A DNA stretch of 10,104 bases from Planctomycetota bacterium (GTDB lineage: Bacteria; Planctomycetota; Planctomycetia; Pirellulales; Pirellulaceae). The translations under genes were made by a program, and so were the position numbers. This document shows positions 1-7,639 of this stretch, in pieces (position 1 is the first letter of the stretch; the number at the start of each line of letters is the position of its first letter). The stretch is taken from assembly GCA_024277285.1 (NCBI GenBank), contig JAJRVM010000060.1, positions 1 through 10,104 of the forward strand, given 5' to 3'. A model generated the notes under the pieces. That model saw only the letters and a program-made list of their open reading frames with translations. It ran no database searches and was not told the origin of the DNA.

Positions 1-152
1 GCGTCGCGCTCCGCGTCCGCGCTCACCGCAGAATTCCCGCCCTCATCGCTGTGCAAATCTCTCCAAACCGCGGCCGCCGCTCTGTCTCTCGTCAAATTCG
101 GCGCCGATTCGCGTCTTCCGCGCACACCGAACCCAAGAAATTGCCGCCGCCA

Positions 153-217
153 GCCCCCGCAGGGCCCTTCGGAACCATTCGGAACCAGACTGTCTGGTCC
201 CGAAGGGCCTCGCGGGC
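153..217 (-). repeat. Long GC-rich inverted repeat, possible terminator or REP-like element
   Basis: Two nested foldings are visible. The outer arms are 163-177 and 195-209, matching at 14 of 15 positions, and can be extended with small bulges to 153 and 217. The inner arms are 178-189 and 193-204 with a 3-base loop. In minus-strand RNA the single inner mismatch becomes a G-U wobble, so all 12 pairs form, which favours function in the transcript of the upstream cluster. The unit GGTTCCGAA occurs twice in tandem on the minus strand. No T-run follows, so it is not a standard intrinsic terminator. It could instead be an mRNA-stabilising or dispersed intergenic repeat. Confidence 0.5.
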
Positions 218-238
218 GACTGGAGGTCAGACAGTCTG
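186..238. repeat. Pair of inverted 11-base palindromes
   Basis: CAGACTGTCTG at 186-196 and CAGACAGTCTG at 228-238 are each palindromic around one central base and are exact reverse complements of one another. Their starts are 42 bases apart, close to four helical turns. The first forms the apex of the inner hairpin at 178-204. They could be a protein-binding pair or part of the repeat structure. I cannot tell which. Confidence 0.35.
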
Positions 239-293
239 CTTCCGTTGTCGCCGCCGTTGTCCGTTTGCTCGCCTCGCTCCGAATCGCACAGGC

Positions 294-316
294 AACCAGC
301 ATCAGTGATGCTGGTT
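294..316 (-). terminator. Perfect hairpin overlapping the stop codon of the M50-HlyD gene
   Basis: AACCAGCATCA (294-304) is followed after one base by its exact reverse complement (306-316). The TGA stop of the minus-strand gene lies at 302-304, inside the stem. The RNA would fold as about 10 pairs with a 3-base loop. There is no U-tract after it, so a role as an intrinsic terminator is uncertain. Its position at the very end of the cluster, with a second strong hairpin about 80 bases further on, suggests transcript termination or 3'-end protection. Confidence 0.45.
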
Positions 317-2578
317 TCGATGCAGCTTCGCGTCGACCCAATCCGACACCAGATGGTGGAGATGTTCACCAATCGTTTCACTAGCACGGAGCGCAACGTA
401 GGCTCGCTGGCCAGAGCGCACTCGTGTGCCCTGGCTCGCGGTCAAATTAACAACGCCGACGAAGCTAGGTGTAAGCAGCTCGTAGTTTCGGCCCGGCGAA
501 TGACCACGATTTGATTCAACGCTCTTTACTACCAACACTCCTCCGAAGGGAGCACACAACGACAGATCGAGCGGCGTGACCGACGCACGTGGCTCGACCT
601 CCGCGAGCTCCGATCGCAATGTCCGATCATTTGGGAAACATAGTCGTACGGTTGTTCCGGTGCGATTGCGGAATTCGACCATATTCTGTTGCATAATCGA
701 AAGCCGTACTTCTTTCGCCGCCTCATCGCCGATCGAGAGCACATGGCTACCCTTAAGCAAGTAAGTCCCCTCCAACGTATCGACATTGCGTCCCACGACT
801 TCGCCCGCGCATGGTGCGCGCACCGTCAAGTGCTCGAACGCTTTGCGCCGTTCGACATATCTCTCCTCCAGCGTTCGCAACTGCTCCATTTCCGCCTGAG
901 CTTTGGCTAACTCTCGCTGGCGTTGATAAATGCGGCGTTGGATGCGCCGTTGCTGGATCTCCAATTCCAATATGGCTAGTTCATGTGTCAGGATGTCATT
1001 AGACATTTCCATCAACACTTGTCCCTCTTCGACATGTGCCCCCCCTCGCACCAGTACTCTTAGAACGAATCCGTCACATTGAGTCCGCACCACTGCCTCG
1101 CCCGAATACTGCACAATTGCCGGTGCCTTCACCACGCCAGGCCAGGGCACACAGGCCAACGTAAACAGGCCAGACATTGCGATTCCGCCCCCGACCAATG
1201 CAAACCGAAGCCAATCCGGCTTTCCCGCAGCGTCACCACGGACCAAGTGAATAAATTTGCGCACCAAAGAAGAAAGCCAGAACAGGATCGCGATGGCAGA
1301 AATGACGACCCCCACTCCGTCGAGCAACGTCGCGGCGGTCAATACCAGCCCGAAAAAGACCAGATTGCGCCACGCCCATGAAGCAACACCATAGACGCGT
1401 ATGAATATGCCTCGCCACCCGTTGCCAACTGACGATTCGGTTCGCACTCCAAACAGCTGCCGGCGTACGAATTGCCGAATGAACTGTTGTCCCGATGCAT
1501 ACAAGTTAGGCACTTCCAGCAGATCTGCGAGAATAAAGTAACCGTCGAACCGCATCAATGGATTGGCGTTGAAAAGCAACGTCATGACACTAGCCGTCAT
1601 CATGACGTTTAAGCAAATCTGGCTCATGGCCCCCGGTTCAATTCGAACCCAAATGAGTGTAGCCAACGCACCAAGAAGCAGTTCGACGTACATCCCGGCT
1701 GCACTGACCGCGATTCGCCTCCACTTGGACCGCAAACGCCAACACGAGGTAACGTCAACATACGCCAACGGAGCCAGCAATATGAAGATCACTCCCGCTT
1801 CCCGCACCTCACCGCGAAATCGCTTGCAGGCAACCGCGTGCCCACACTCGTGGATCATCTTCAGCAGCAACCAGGCAACACCAAGCCACAACCAGTTGCC
1901 GGCACTCAGAATCGCCATCGAAGCAGTTGAGAGCCGCTGGTAATGCACCGCCAGATCACAAACCGCCCAGCCAACGATCAGCAACCAGCCGACCAGTGCA
2001 AGAGGCGAAAACAGCCAGGAAAGCCACGGCGTGATGCGTTGAAAGAACCGATCAGGATGAAACAAAGGGATTTGCAGCGACAGTGGGCTGATACGCCCAC
2101 CGCGACGATGAGCGGCCGGCGCGTGCCGAGCAGTTGAGAACGAATTGCCTGCGTCTCCCTGCCGCTCCTGTGTCAAACCTGAGCGTACTGCCCATTGACA
2201 GATCGCAAGTGCATCAGCTTGGCTGAAACCGCAACCGCGATTCAACCGCACCGTATCGGCAAGCGTCCGACGCCCGTCGAGTCGACACAGGAACAAGTAC
2301 TCACTCAATCCGATTCGGAAAAACCGAGCGTTTACAGGATCTTCCACAACAAAACACTGCTTACCAGCAAATGCCTGCGGACGAAAAGCCAGCTCTCGAC
2401 GCAACACGGGCGTCATCTGATCAAGCTCATCATTTGACGGGACTGAGCTGGCTCCGTGTCTCATCGGTCCTCGCCTTATTAACTCTTTTCTCGACACTTG
2501 AATTCGCTGGGCAAGTTCGGCCAACGCATCTCGATGCCGCCAGAACACACATCTGAACTCGACAGGCACCGCAATCAT
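302..2578 (-). CDS. PqqD-like / M50 site-2 protease / HlyD adaptor fusion membrane protein
   Basis: The 758-residue product combines three modules. Residues about 66-137 resemble a PqqD-like winged-helix domain (F-F-R-I-G at 86-90, L-D-G-R-R-T at 100-105). Residues about 185-480 form a multi-pass membrane core with the M50 zinc motif H243-E244-C-G-H247 and the second motif N339-P340 to D345-G346-Y347, so all expected metal ligands are present. Residues about 491-735 form a HlyD-type module: half-lipoyl segments near 491-527 and 584-620, a helical coiled coil near 530-580, then a beta-barrel. In the M50 family such cores cleave within or near membranes. The HlyD part should project into the periplasm. 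The nearest upstream in-frame stop is the previous gene's TAG, so the start cannot lie earlier than 2578. The next in-frame Met is residue 39. It is the last gene of the minus-strand cluster. Its substrate is unknown; the divergent giant protein is my candidate. Confidence 0.9.
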   Translation of the reverse strand: MIAVPVEFRCVFWRHRDALAELAQRIQVSRKELIRRGPMRHGASSVPSNDELDQMTPVLRRELAFRPQAFAGKQCFVVEDPVNARFFRIGLSEYLFLCRLDGRRTLADTVRLNRGCGFSQADALAICQWAVRSGLTQERQGDAGNSFSTARHAPAAHRRGGRISPLSLQIPLFHPDRFFQRITPWLSWLFSPLALVGWLLIVGWAVCDLAVHYQRLSTASMAILSAGNWLWLGVAWLLLKMIHECGHAVACKRFRGEVREAGVIFILLAPLAYVDVTSCWRLRSKWRRIAVSAAGMYVELLLGALATLIWVRIEPGAMSQICLNVMMTASVMTLLFNANPLMRFDGYFILADLLEVPNLYASGQQFIRQFVRRQLFGVRTESSVGNGWRGIFIRVYGVASWAWRNLVFFGLVLTAATLLDGVGVVISAIAILFWLSSLVRKFIHLVRGDAAGKPDWLRFALVGGGIAMSGLFTLACVPWPGVVKAPAIVQYSGEAVVRTQCDGFVLRVLVRGGAHVEEGQVLMEMSNDILTHELAILELEIQQRRIQRRIYQRQRELAKAQAEMEQLRTLEERYVERRKAFEHLTVRAPCAGEVVGRNVDTLEGTYLLKGSHVLSIGDEAAKEVRLSIMQQNMVEFRNRTGTTVRLCFPNDRTLRSELAEVEPRASVTPLDLSLCAPFGGVLVVKSVESNRGHSPGRNYELLTPSFVGVVNLTASQGTRVRSGQRAYVALRASETIGEHLHHLVSDWVDAKLHRNQHH

Positions 2579-2581
2579 TGT

Positions 2582-4042
2582 CTACCAGGCCAGAGCGCGG
2601 CGGAAACGGGCCCAGGGCTTGTGAAACAAGATCCACGCCAAACTTCTTTCCTGCCCTCTGATCGACGCCCAGCCGTTCATGCCGGGGCGCAATCTCCCAT
2701 CAGAATTCGCCAACTCGAAATCCGCAACGAAGACGCTTGCCTTGTCGCGCAATTCAGCCTGCGGGTGAATTCGTTCGATGACGCCGCAAACCGTTTCGTC
2801 AGAAAGTGCATCCAAACGAACGGTGACCTCCATCCCTTCCGCAACGCGGGACACATCCTCCTCGGGAACATTCACTTCCACATTCATTTTTCCCAAAGGT
2901 GCGATTTCAAAAAGCGTCTGTCCGATCGTCAATGGTGCACCCTGAGCTTTCTCTAGATCGCCAGCAACCACAACACCATCTATCGGGCTGCGCACAGCGA
3001 GGTTGTCGACTCGATGCTCTAACAATTTGATCTGCAATTCCAAACGTTTCATTTCGAGTTTGGCTAATTGAGCACCCGCAGTACGATGTCCGGCCATCGC
3101 CGCATCGCGTTCCTTCTTGGCACTAGCGTATTCAGCTTCAAGGCTAGCCAGTTCCCAACGTATCTCCCTTTCATCCATACTTGCCAGCACGTCGCCGGCC
3201 CGGACAACATCGCCTGGTGAAACCGACGCACTCTCCAACGTTCCGTCATAGGGAGCCACAACGAACCGCCGCACAACCGGTTGAATCTGACACGAACACT
3301 GAACGTGGTATGGCCACGGCGATGCGAGCAGCACACCGAAAGAAACTGCTACCACAAGCAGCATGAACCCCATTCGTGAGCGGAGTTTTTCTCGCAACCG
3401 TCGCAAATGCCGGGTCACGAAACTGCCTTGATGGCGTTCCACAATGGACAGGCAAGATGCCAATGCCGCCCCATATTGGTCGATCACGTCCCGCGCATCT
3501 TGCGTCGAAGCATCGACAAACAGCACCGCACCCACCAACTCCTCAGCGCCGGCGATCAGCGGTGCGCTTGCCACGCGATTTACCCTAAGTGTCGCCACCA
3601 ACTTTTCGTGCGCAAGAACTCCACGCTGCTCGACCTGCTCACATTGCGGCCATTGAATCCAAGACGCGAGCGTCAGAGTCTCTTCCAAGGCATCTTCGAT
3701 CGCAACGATGAACTGCGAGTGCGAATCGAACTGAGCCGCATCCGACAGACCACGCACGCGACAGCGTCGTCCACGCCGAGCACAAATGCCGATCACCACT
3801 TGACGACAGCCAAGGACTTGTTGCATTCGGCTGGCGAGTAACCGTGCCGCAGCGTCAGCGTCGGAACTTCGCAACACCTGAGCCATCATCCCCACGATGC
3901 GATCCGACAACGGGCCACCGTCCGCCCCGCCGATTTCTTGACGCGTCCCCTCGGGTTGCGGCAGCGAAGCCTCCTGCGACCAAGTCTCGACAATCCAGCT
4001 GTTGGTGTCGGAAGTCAGTTGGTCAGTCATACTCGCAACCAT
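2582..4042 (-). CDS. GAF domain-TM-HlyD family periplasmic adaptor
   Basis: The frame is open from 4282, but that start would overlap the upstream adaptor gene by 182 bases and adds a basic stretch with no family features. I therefore prefer the ATG at 4042 (GAGAGTGGA just before it), giving 486 residues; an ATG at 4030 is also possible. Residues about 48-205 look like a GAF-type sensory domain, followed by a basic patch and one membrane helix near 225-243. Then come lipoyl half 1 (about 259-290), a coiled coil (291-348), lipoyl half 2 (349-381, R-S-P-I-D-G-V-V) and a beta-barrel to about 465. The GAF domain should be cytoplasmic and the HlyD part periplasmic, so the protein could link an internal signal to an envelope complex. 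The GAF assignment is by overall pattern, with no ligand residues identified. It ends 3 bases before the M50-HlyD gene, in the same frame, so the two are very likely cotranscribed. Confidence 0.85.
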   Translation of the reverse strand: MVASMTDQLTSDTNSWIVETWSQEASLPQPEGTRQEIGGADGGPLSDRIVGMMAQVLRSSDADAAARLLASRMQQVLGCRQVVIGICARRGRRCRVRGLSDAAQFDSHSQFIVAIEDALEETLTLASWIQWPQCEQVEQRGVLAHEKLVATLRVNRVASAPLIAGAEELVGAVLFVDASTQDARDVIDQYGAALASCLSIVERHQGSFVTRHLRRLREKLRSRMGFMLLVVAVSFGVLLASPWPYHVQCSCQIQPVVRRFVVAPYDGTLESASVSPGDVVRAGDVLASMDEREIRWELASLEAEYASAKKERDAAMAGHRTAGAQLAKLEMKRLELQIKLLEHRVDNLAVRSPIDGVVVAGDLEKAQGAPLTIGQTLFEIAPLGKMNVEVNVPEEDVSRVAEGMEVTVRLDALSDETVCGVIERIHPQAELRDKASVFVADFELANSDGRLRPGMNGWASIRGQERSLAWILFHKPWARFRRALAW

Positions 4043-4100
4043 TCCACTCTCATCAAAGACACCTCGCACCCCGCAAAGAGATCGGACACTTCGCCAAACA

Positions 4101-4985
4101 CTACGGCCGCACTGGCCGGCGATTATTGGCGCGTCGGCTCTTGAGTTGCAGTGTACAGTGCTCGCCGGATCGGTATTTTCGTTCGGAATTGGGAACTCGG
4201 ACCTTAACACGTACGGTGCTGCTTTCGGCTTCGGTAATCGGCGCAATCCACGCAACGCTACCCTCCATCCACTTGGCAGCATCCTCCAGATAGACCGACA
4301 CTTTCTGATCGACTTTCATGTTAGTGACCAAATAGCTCGGCACGTTAAACGAGGCCATCAATGGATCGAGACAAACGATCTGAAGAATATGTGGGTCGTT
4401 CGGGGCCACGAATTCCCCTTCTTCCTTGTATACAAAACTGACAATTCCGTCGATTGGCGCGCGAATCGCGCGCCGATTCAATTGCACTTGGACCTTCTTG
4501 TACTCCAGGCGTTTGATTTTCAGCAGTTCGTTGGCGGACAAGACGCGCGCCGCGGCGATCGCCAAATCGGTCTTCGCTCGCTCAACTTCCTCTTGTCGTG
4601 CGTTGCCGCTGGCGCGCAAGACTTCGAGCTTCTCAAGACGCTGGCGGCGCATGCTGACTTCCGCCTGCGCCGATTTCAGTTGCCCTTGCGCACTCATTCC
4701 CTCCGCAGCGATCGCGAGCAGTGCTTGATGGATGTCGTCATCCAAGCGAGCCAGTACCTGGCCCTTTTCGACTACTTCTCCTTCACGGACACTGATTGTC
4801 TTAATCGTCCCCATCTCTGCGGCCGCCACATCGATCGTCTTGCACGGCTCGGTGAACCCATCCACTTCGTTGGCAAAAATGTCAAGGGGAAGTGCCACGA
4901 CGGCAAGGCTCACAATGAGGCACCGCGACACACGATGAGAACCGCCTACGAGTGAACTTTCTCTCTGATAATGTGGCGTGATCAT
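4101..4985 (-). CDS. HlyD/RND-type periplasmic adaptor subunit
   Basis: The 294-residue product is a compact membrane-fusion protein. A basic start followed by a hydrophobic stretch at residues 22-38 (C-L-I-V-S-L-A-V-V-A-L) ending near A-N-E looks like a Sec signal or anchor. Lipoyl half 1 covers about 50-83 (V-R-E-G-E-V-V-E-K-G-Q-V-L), an alpha-helical hairpin about 84-170, lipoyl half 2 about 172-205 (R-A-P-I-D-G-I-V), and a beta-barrel about 208-283. Members of this family bridge an inner-membrane transporter to a TolC channel. It is shorter than many such adaptors, which run from about 350 to over 400 residues, and lacks a clear membrane-proximal domain. An in-frame stop at 5001-5003 limits upstream extension, so the ATG at 4985 is the likely start. 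It sits 58 bases before the GAF-HlyD gene and 166 bases after the TolC gene. Confidence 0.88.
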   Translation of the reverse strand: MITPHYQRESSLVGGSHRVSRCLIVSLAVVALPLDIFANEVDGFTEPCKTIDVAAAEMGTIKTISVREGEVVEKGQVLARLDDDIHQALLAIAAEGMSAQGQLKSAQAEVSMRRQRLEKLEVLRASGNARQEEVERAKTDLAIAAARVLSANELLKIKRLEYKKVQVQLNRRAIRAPIDGIVSFVYKEEGEFVAPNDPHILQIVCLDPLMASFNVPSYLVTNMKVDQKVSVYLEDAAKWMEGSVAWIAPITEAESSTVRVKVRVPNSERKYRSGEHCTLQLKSRRANNRRPVRP

Positions 4986-5015
4986 GACTGCATCTTCGCT
5001 TCAATTGGTATAGTG

Positions 5016-5029
5016 CGCACAATCGCTAC
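5016..5029. repeat. 14-base motif shared with the divergent spacer
   Basis: CGCACAATCGCTAC occurs here, in the gap upstream of the small adaptor gene, and again exactly at 7443-7456 in the spacer upstream of the TolC gene and the giant protein gene. Both copies are on the plus strand and both are intergenic. Such a placement could mark a shared regulatory site, but a 14-base match within 10 kb can also arise by chance. Confidence 0.3.
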
Positions 5030-5071
5030 AGTGCGAGAACATCTCTTCACAAGCGTAGCTCACGGCAATCG

Positions 5072-5100
5072 AAGGTGCCGAGATGTGCGACGGGCACTTT
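5072..5100 (-). terminator. Short hairpin downstream of the TolC gene
   Basis: AAGGTGCC (5072-5079) can pair with GGCACTTT (5093-5100) over 8 positions, one of them a mismatch on the minus strand or a wobble on the plus strand, around a 13-base loop. It begins about 52 bases past the TolC stop codon. No U-run follows on the minus strand, so it is at best a weak attenuator between the TolC gene and the adaptor genes. Confidence 0.25.
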
Positions 5101-5151
5101 GAAACGCTCAGCCGATCCGCACACCACATGGCGAGCTCGGCACAACGTGAC

Positions 5152-7059
5152 TCAACGAGTCCGCGTGCGTGGCGGCAAGAGACCATCGGGAGAAGCGACA
5201 CGAGCGGTACGTTTGAAGCGCAGCTCGGGCAAACCGCCTCGGCACATGCGCACCGGCTCGATCTCTTCCTGCTGCAGTAGAATCCCAGTGGCGCGGTTGA
5301 GCGTCACCTGACTGATTGTGTAGTCGCGTTGCGCAACGGCGAACCCATACTCTTCAATCGCCAAGCGGTCCTGAGCGTCCAACAGATCCTCCAACAAGAA
5401 ACTGGCCGACCTGTCATCGCCTGCCAACAGCTGCCACCGTTGTGTCAAGTAATCGACTTCCGCGACCGCCGCCTTCATCGCACGGTACTTGCCAAACATT
5501 TCACGATACGTCGTCGTCACTTCGCGCACTGCGATTTCCACCTCCGTCAGCAAAGTCTGAACCGTATCGTCAAACCGCTGGGTTATCTGGCGCAGTTGTA
5601 GCCGACGACGTTGCAAACGCGCCTTGGCCGCGCGGCGTTGTAACGGCACCTCGAAAACCAATCCAGCAGTATAGCTCGGCTCGCCCACCGTGAATTGATC
5701 ACCTAGTGCCTGACCAATGTCGTGGTCTTGATCCAGCCCGGCCACATACGTTTCGAGCACCAGATCAAGTGCCGGCAACAGCTCGTTGCGCGACATGTCG
5801 AGACGCACACTTGCCGCACGAATCTCCTGTGAAGCCGCGTCGATCTCCGGTCGATGTTGCAGTGCCGTGACCATGGCGTCGGGCAGACTTACGTCGACGG
5901 CAATCATCGCGGGATAATCCAAAGGGATTAGCTCGGCGCGTGGACGTGCCAGCAACTCGGGCGAGTTCGTCAATGTGCGCAACTTGGCCTCGATGTTCCG
6001 GATACTCGTCGCCGTGCGAATCAGCTCGGCTTGCCGAGTTGCAACTGCAGCGCGAGCGCGCACGATTTGGCTCTCCAATGCATCCACTTCCCGCCGTTTC
6101 GTCAAGCGTTCAAGAATGACCTGGACACGCTGCAGATTCATCCGCTTCTGCAGTAAAATGGAACGCTGCAGGTAGAGCTCCCAATAGGCATCGACAATCT
6201 GAATCAGCTGTGTTTGCAATGCGGTGGATGTCTGGTCCATGGCAACGGTCGTGTCGATATCAGCCAGCAAGATCAACGCGGTGTTGTACGGTTTCCCGAA
6301 TCCGTTGAGCAGCGGCTGGTTGAAGCTGAGCGAGAGGCGCGAGTTCCCCTGCTGTTCTGGGGCAAAGAATCGCGAGTTGCTGTCGCGCATGCCAATCCGC
6401 TGCGACATCTCCCAAGAACCACCCAGTGGGGTTCGCTTACGCAACCCAGCCGAGTAGCCAAAATCTCCTTCTCGCAACCGGGGTGGTCCACCCGTTTCCA
6501 ACACATTCCCGATCGGATCACTCCGGCGAAAGAACTTCGAGTCCATGAAAGCATGGACATCAAACGCCGCTCGAGCCTCGACGATCGCAGTCTCCTGGAT
6601 CAACACATCCTGACTGACCGCGCGCACCCGTGGTGAGAAAGCAAGTGCGCTGACAATTAGCGCACCCAAATCTACGAGATGCGATTCATCGCCTTCGCGC
6701 AGCCGATCCCCCACATGCTGCTGCCACCATGGTATGAAATTTGCTGGCAACTGCTCACGTCCCTCAACCGACTCCAGGTCGCGTGGTGATGGCAGTATCA
6801 GTACATCCGCGGAATGCTCGTTTCCTAACGCCGTCGTCGGCCGCACAAGAACAGCCTCCGCCACCGCATACACGGGAGGCAACCGGCGGTTTGCGATCGC
6901 CCGACGATAAACTTGTCCCTCGACCACTGGAGCCAGATGAACGGGGGTCGCTCCGGTCTCACTGCGCTGCTGACCACGTACTGCCGCCGCACCGGTTACC
7001 ACGCAAAACGCGGTCACCAGCTGAATGAAAAATCGCAGACGTACTATGAAGTCGAGCAT
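5152..7059 (-). CDS. TolC-family outer membrane efflux protein
   Basis: The 635-residue product is a TolC-like channel subunit. A signal peptide spans about residues 5-29 (hydrophobic F-F-I-Q-L-V-T-A-F-C-V-V-T, then A-A-A-V-R-G-Q). The two repeats expected of the family appear at about 128-365 and 390-600, with long amphipathic helices (for example 275-365 and 475-600) and beta-strand segments such as S-L-S-F-N-Q-P-L-L-N-G-F-G at 243-255 and Y-T-A-G-L-V-F-E-V-P-L at 463-473. The protein is longer than classical TolC because of a Pro-rich region at about 30-125 before the first repeat and a basic C-terminal tail. TolC trimers form an outer-membrane pore with a periplasmic tunnel that docks onto adaptors like those encoded next. 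An in-frame TAG three codons upstream fixes the start near 7059. No Shine-Dalgarno site is visible. It is the first gene of the minus-strand cluster. Confidence 0.93.
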   Translation of the reverse strand: MLDFIVRLRFFIQLVTAFCVVTGAAAVRGQQRSETGATPVHLAPVVEGQVYRRAIANRRLPPVYAVAEAVLVRPTTALGNEHSADVLILPSPRDLESVEGREQLPANFIPWWQQHVGDRLREGDESHLVDLGALIVSALAFSPRVRAVSQDVLIQETAIVEARAAFDVHAFMDSKFFRRSDPIGNVLETGGPPRLREGDFGYSAGLRKRTPLGGSWEMSQRIGMRDSNSRFFAPEQQGNSRLSLSFNQPLLNGFGKPYNTALILLADIDTTVAMDQTSTALQTQLIQIVDAYWELYLQRSILLQKRMNLQRVQVILERLTKRREVDALESQIVRARAAVATRQAELIRTATSIRNIEAKLRTLTNSPELLARPRAELIPLDYPAMIAVDVSLPDAMVTALQHRPEIDAASQEIRAASVRLDMSRNELLPALDLVLETYVAGLDQDHDIGQALGDQFTVGEPSYTAGLVFEVPLQRRAAKARLQRRRLQLRQITQRFDDTVQTLLTEVEIAVREVTTTYREMFGKYRAMKAAVAEVDYLTQRWQLLAGDDRSASFLLEDLLDAQDRLAIEEYGFAVAQRDYTISQVTLNRATGILLQQEEIEPVRMCRGGLPELRFKRTARVASPDGLLPPRTRTR

Positions 7060-7348
7060 TTGCGGCTAGTCTATTCGTTTGCTTCTTCGGCAACAGGTAC
7101 TGCCGACCGCTTTCCTGCCACGCCCCCCTGTGGGAATCATGTGGCCCATCAGCGTGCTTTCGGTCAATCTGGCCCGATTGCCACACACTCCATACCTAGC
7201 GGCGACAATGGCAGCATCCGTTTTGGTCTCGCCTCGGTGAGACGCGTTCATCCGCGGAGCCCGCGCCACACGTCCACGCTCTCGTGCCTCAGGTCAAAGC
7301 GAGTCTTACGACCGCAAGACGCGCAATGCGCTTTGCTATCCACTCACT

Positions 7349-7426
7349 TGGGATAATTGTCTCATTCGTCGCAATGTCCACAATCACAACAGCAGCTACA
7401 TGGATAAATTGTCCCATCGCTGGGAC
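7349..7426. promoter_or_regulatory. Operator-like repeated palindrome with TGGGAYAA half-sites
   Basis: TGGGATAATTGTCTCA (7349-7364) and TGGATAAATTGTCCCA (7401-7416) match at 12 of 16 positions, and each is an imperfect palindrome around AATT. Their starts are 52 bases apart, about five helical turns, so a regulator could bind both on one face. Immediately after, GTCCCA (7411-7416) pairs exactly with TGGGAC (7421-7426), adding a third half-site. They lie about 300 bases before the TolC gene and 500 before the giant gene. The binding protein is unknown. Confidence 0.35.
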
Positions 7427-7442
7427 CACCGATTGCACAAGC

Positions 7443-7456
7443 CGCACAATCGCTAC
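7443..7456. repeat. Second copy of the 14-base intergenic motif
   Basis: CGCACAATCGCTAC matches 5016-5029 exactly and lies just past the operator-like palindromes. If it is functional, it may tie the small adaptor gene to the same control as the divergent promoters. Confidence 0.3.
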
Positions 7457-7586
7457 GAGCGCTCCGCATCAAGACCAAGCAGGAGGTCTGCGAAGGGACG
7501 GCAATTTCGGCAGACTACGCAATAAACTGCGACTTTTCCGCCGAAACGTACTCCAATCCACGAGCATTTTCATCACGACGTTGCCC

Positions 7587-7639
7587 AGGCGTCTGGCACG
7601 CCTTTCGGCGTCACCAAAAGCGCGCCTGGAACGGGCGCG
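7587..7639 (+). other. Cluster of mutually exclusive GC hairpins
   Basis: AGGCGT (7587-7592) pairs with ACGCCT (7598-7603), while the same ACGCC (7598-7602) can instead pair with GGCGT (7607-7611). A further stem CGCGCC (7621-7626) and GGCGCG (7634-7639) follows. If this is transcribed as leader of the giant gene it could switch between folds, but short GC stems are common in GC-rich DNA. Confidence 0.2.

Larger units (their letters stand above)
1..301. other. Intergenic stretch with inverted repeats, no convincing gene
   Basis: This stretch lies beyond the stop codon of the M50-HlyD gene. The open frames crossing it are short, Arg/Ser-rich and show no domain, signal peptide or plausible start, so I treat them as chance. 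It does hold a long GC-rich inverted repeat near 153-217, two 11-base palindromes, and the left arm of a hairpin that overlaps the preceding stop codon. Positions 1-152 show only GC-rich sequence with nothing I can name. The stretch probably serves as the end of the minus-strand transcription unit. Confidence 0.6.

Noticed and set aside
1..301. Possible CRISPR or tandem repeat array at the left edge
   Set aside because: The repeats here are inverted and nested rather than regularly spaced direct repeats with unique spacers.
4043..4282. N-terminal extension of the GAF-HlyD gene to the ATG at 4282
   Set aside because: It would overlap the end of the small adaptor gene by 182 bases, and the added residues are basic and featureless. 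ATGs at 4042 and 4030 fit better.
3844..4955. Long plus-strand open frames opposite the adaptor genes
   Set aside because: They are antisense to genes with clear HlyD domains and their translations show no recognisable family.
5001..5201. Cys-containing 66-residue minus-strand open frame between the TolC and adaptor genes
   Set aside because: It starts inside the TolC coding end in another frame, has no spaced Cys motif I recognise and no ribosome site. It is probably chance.
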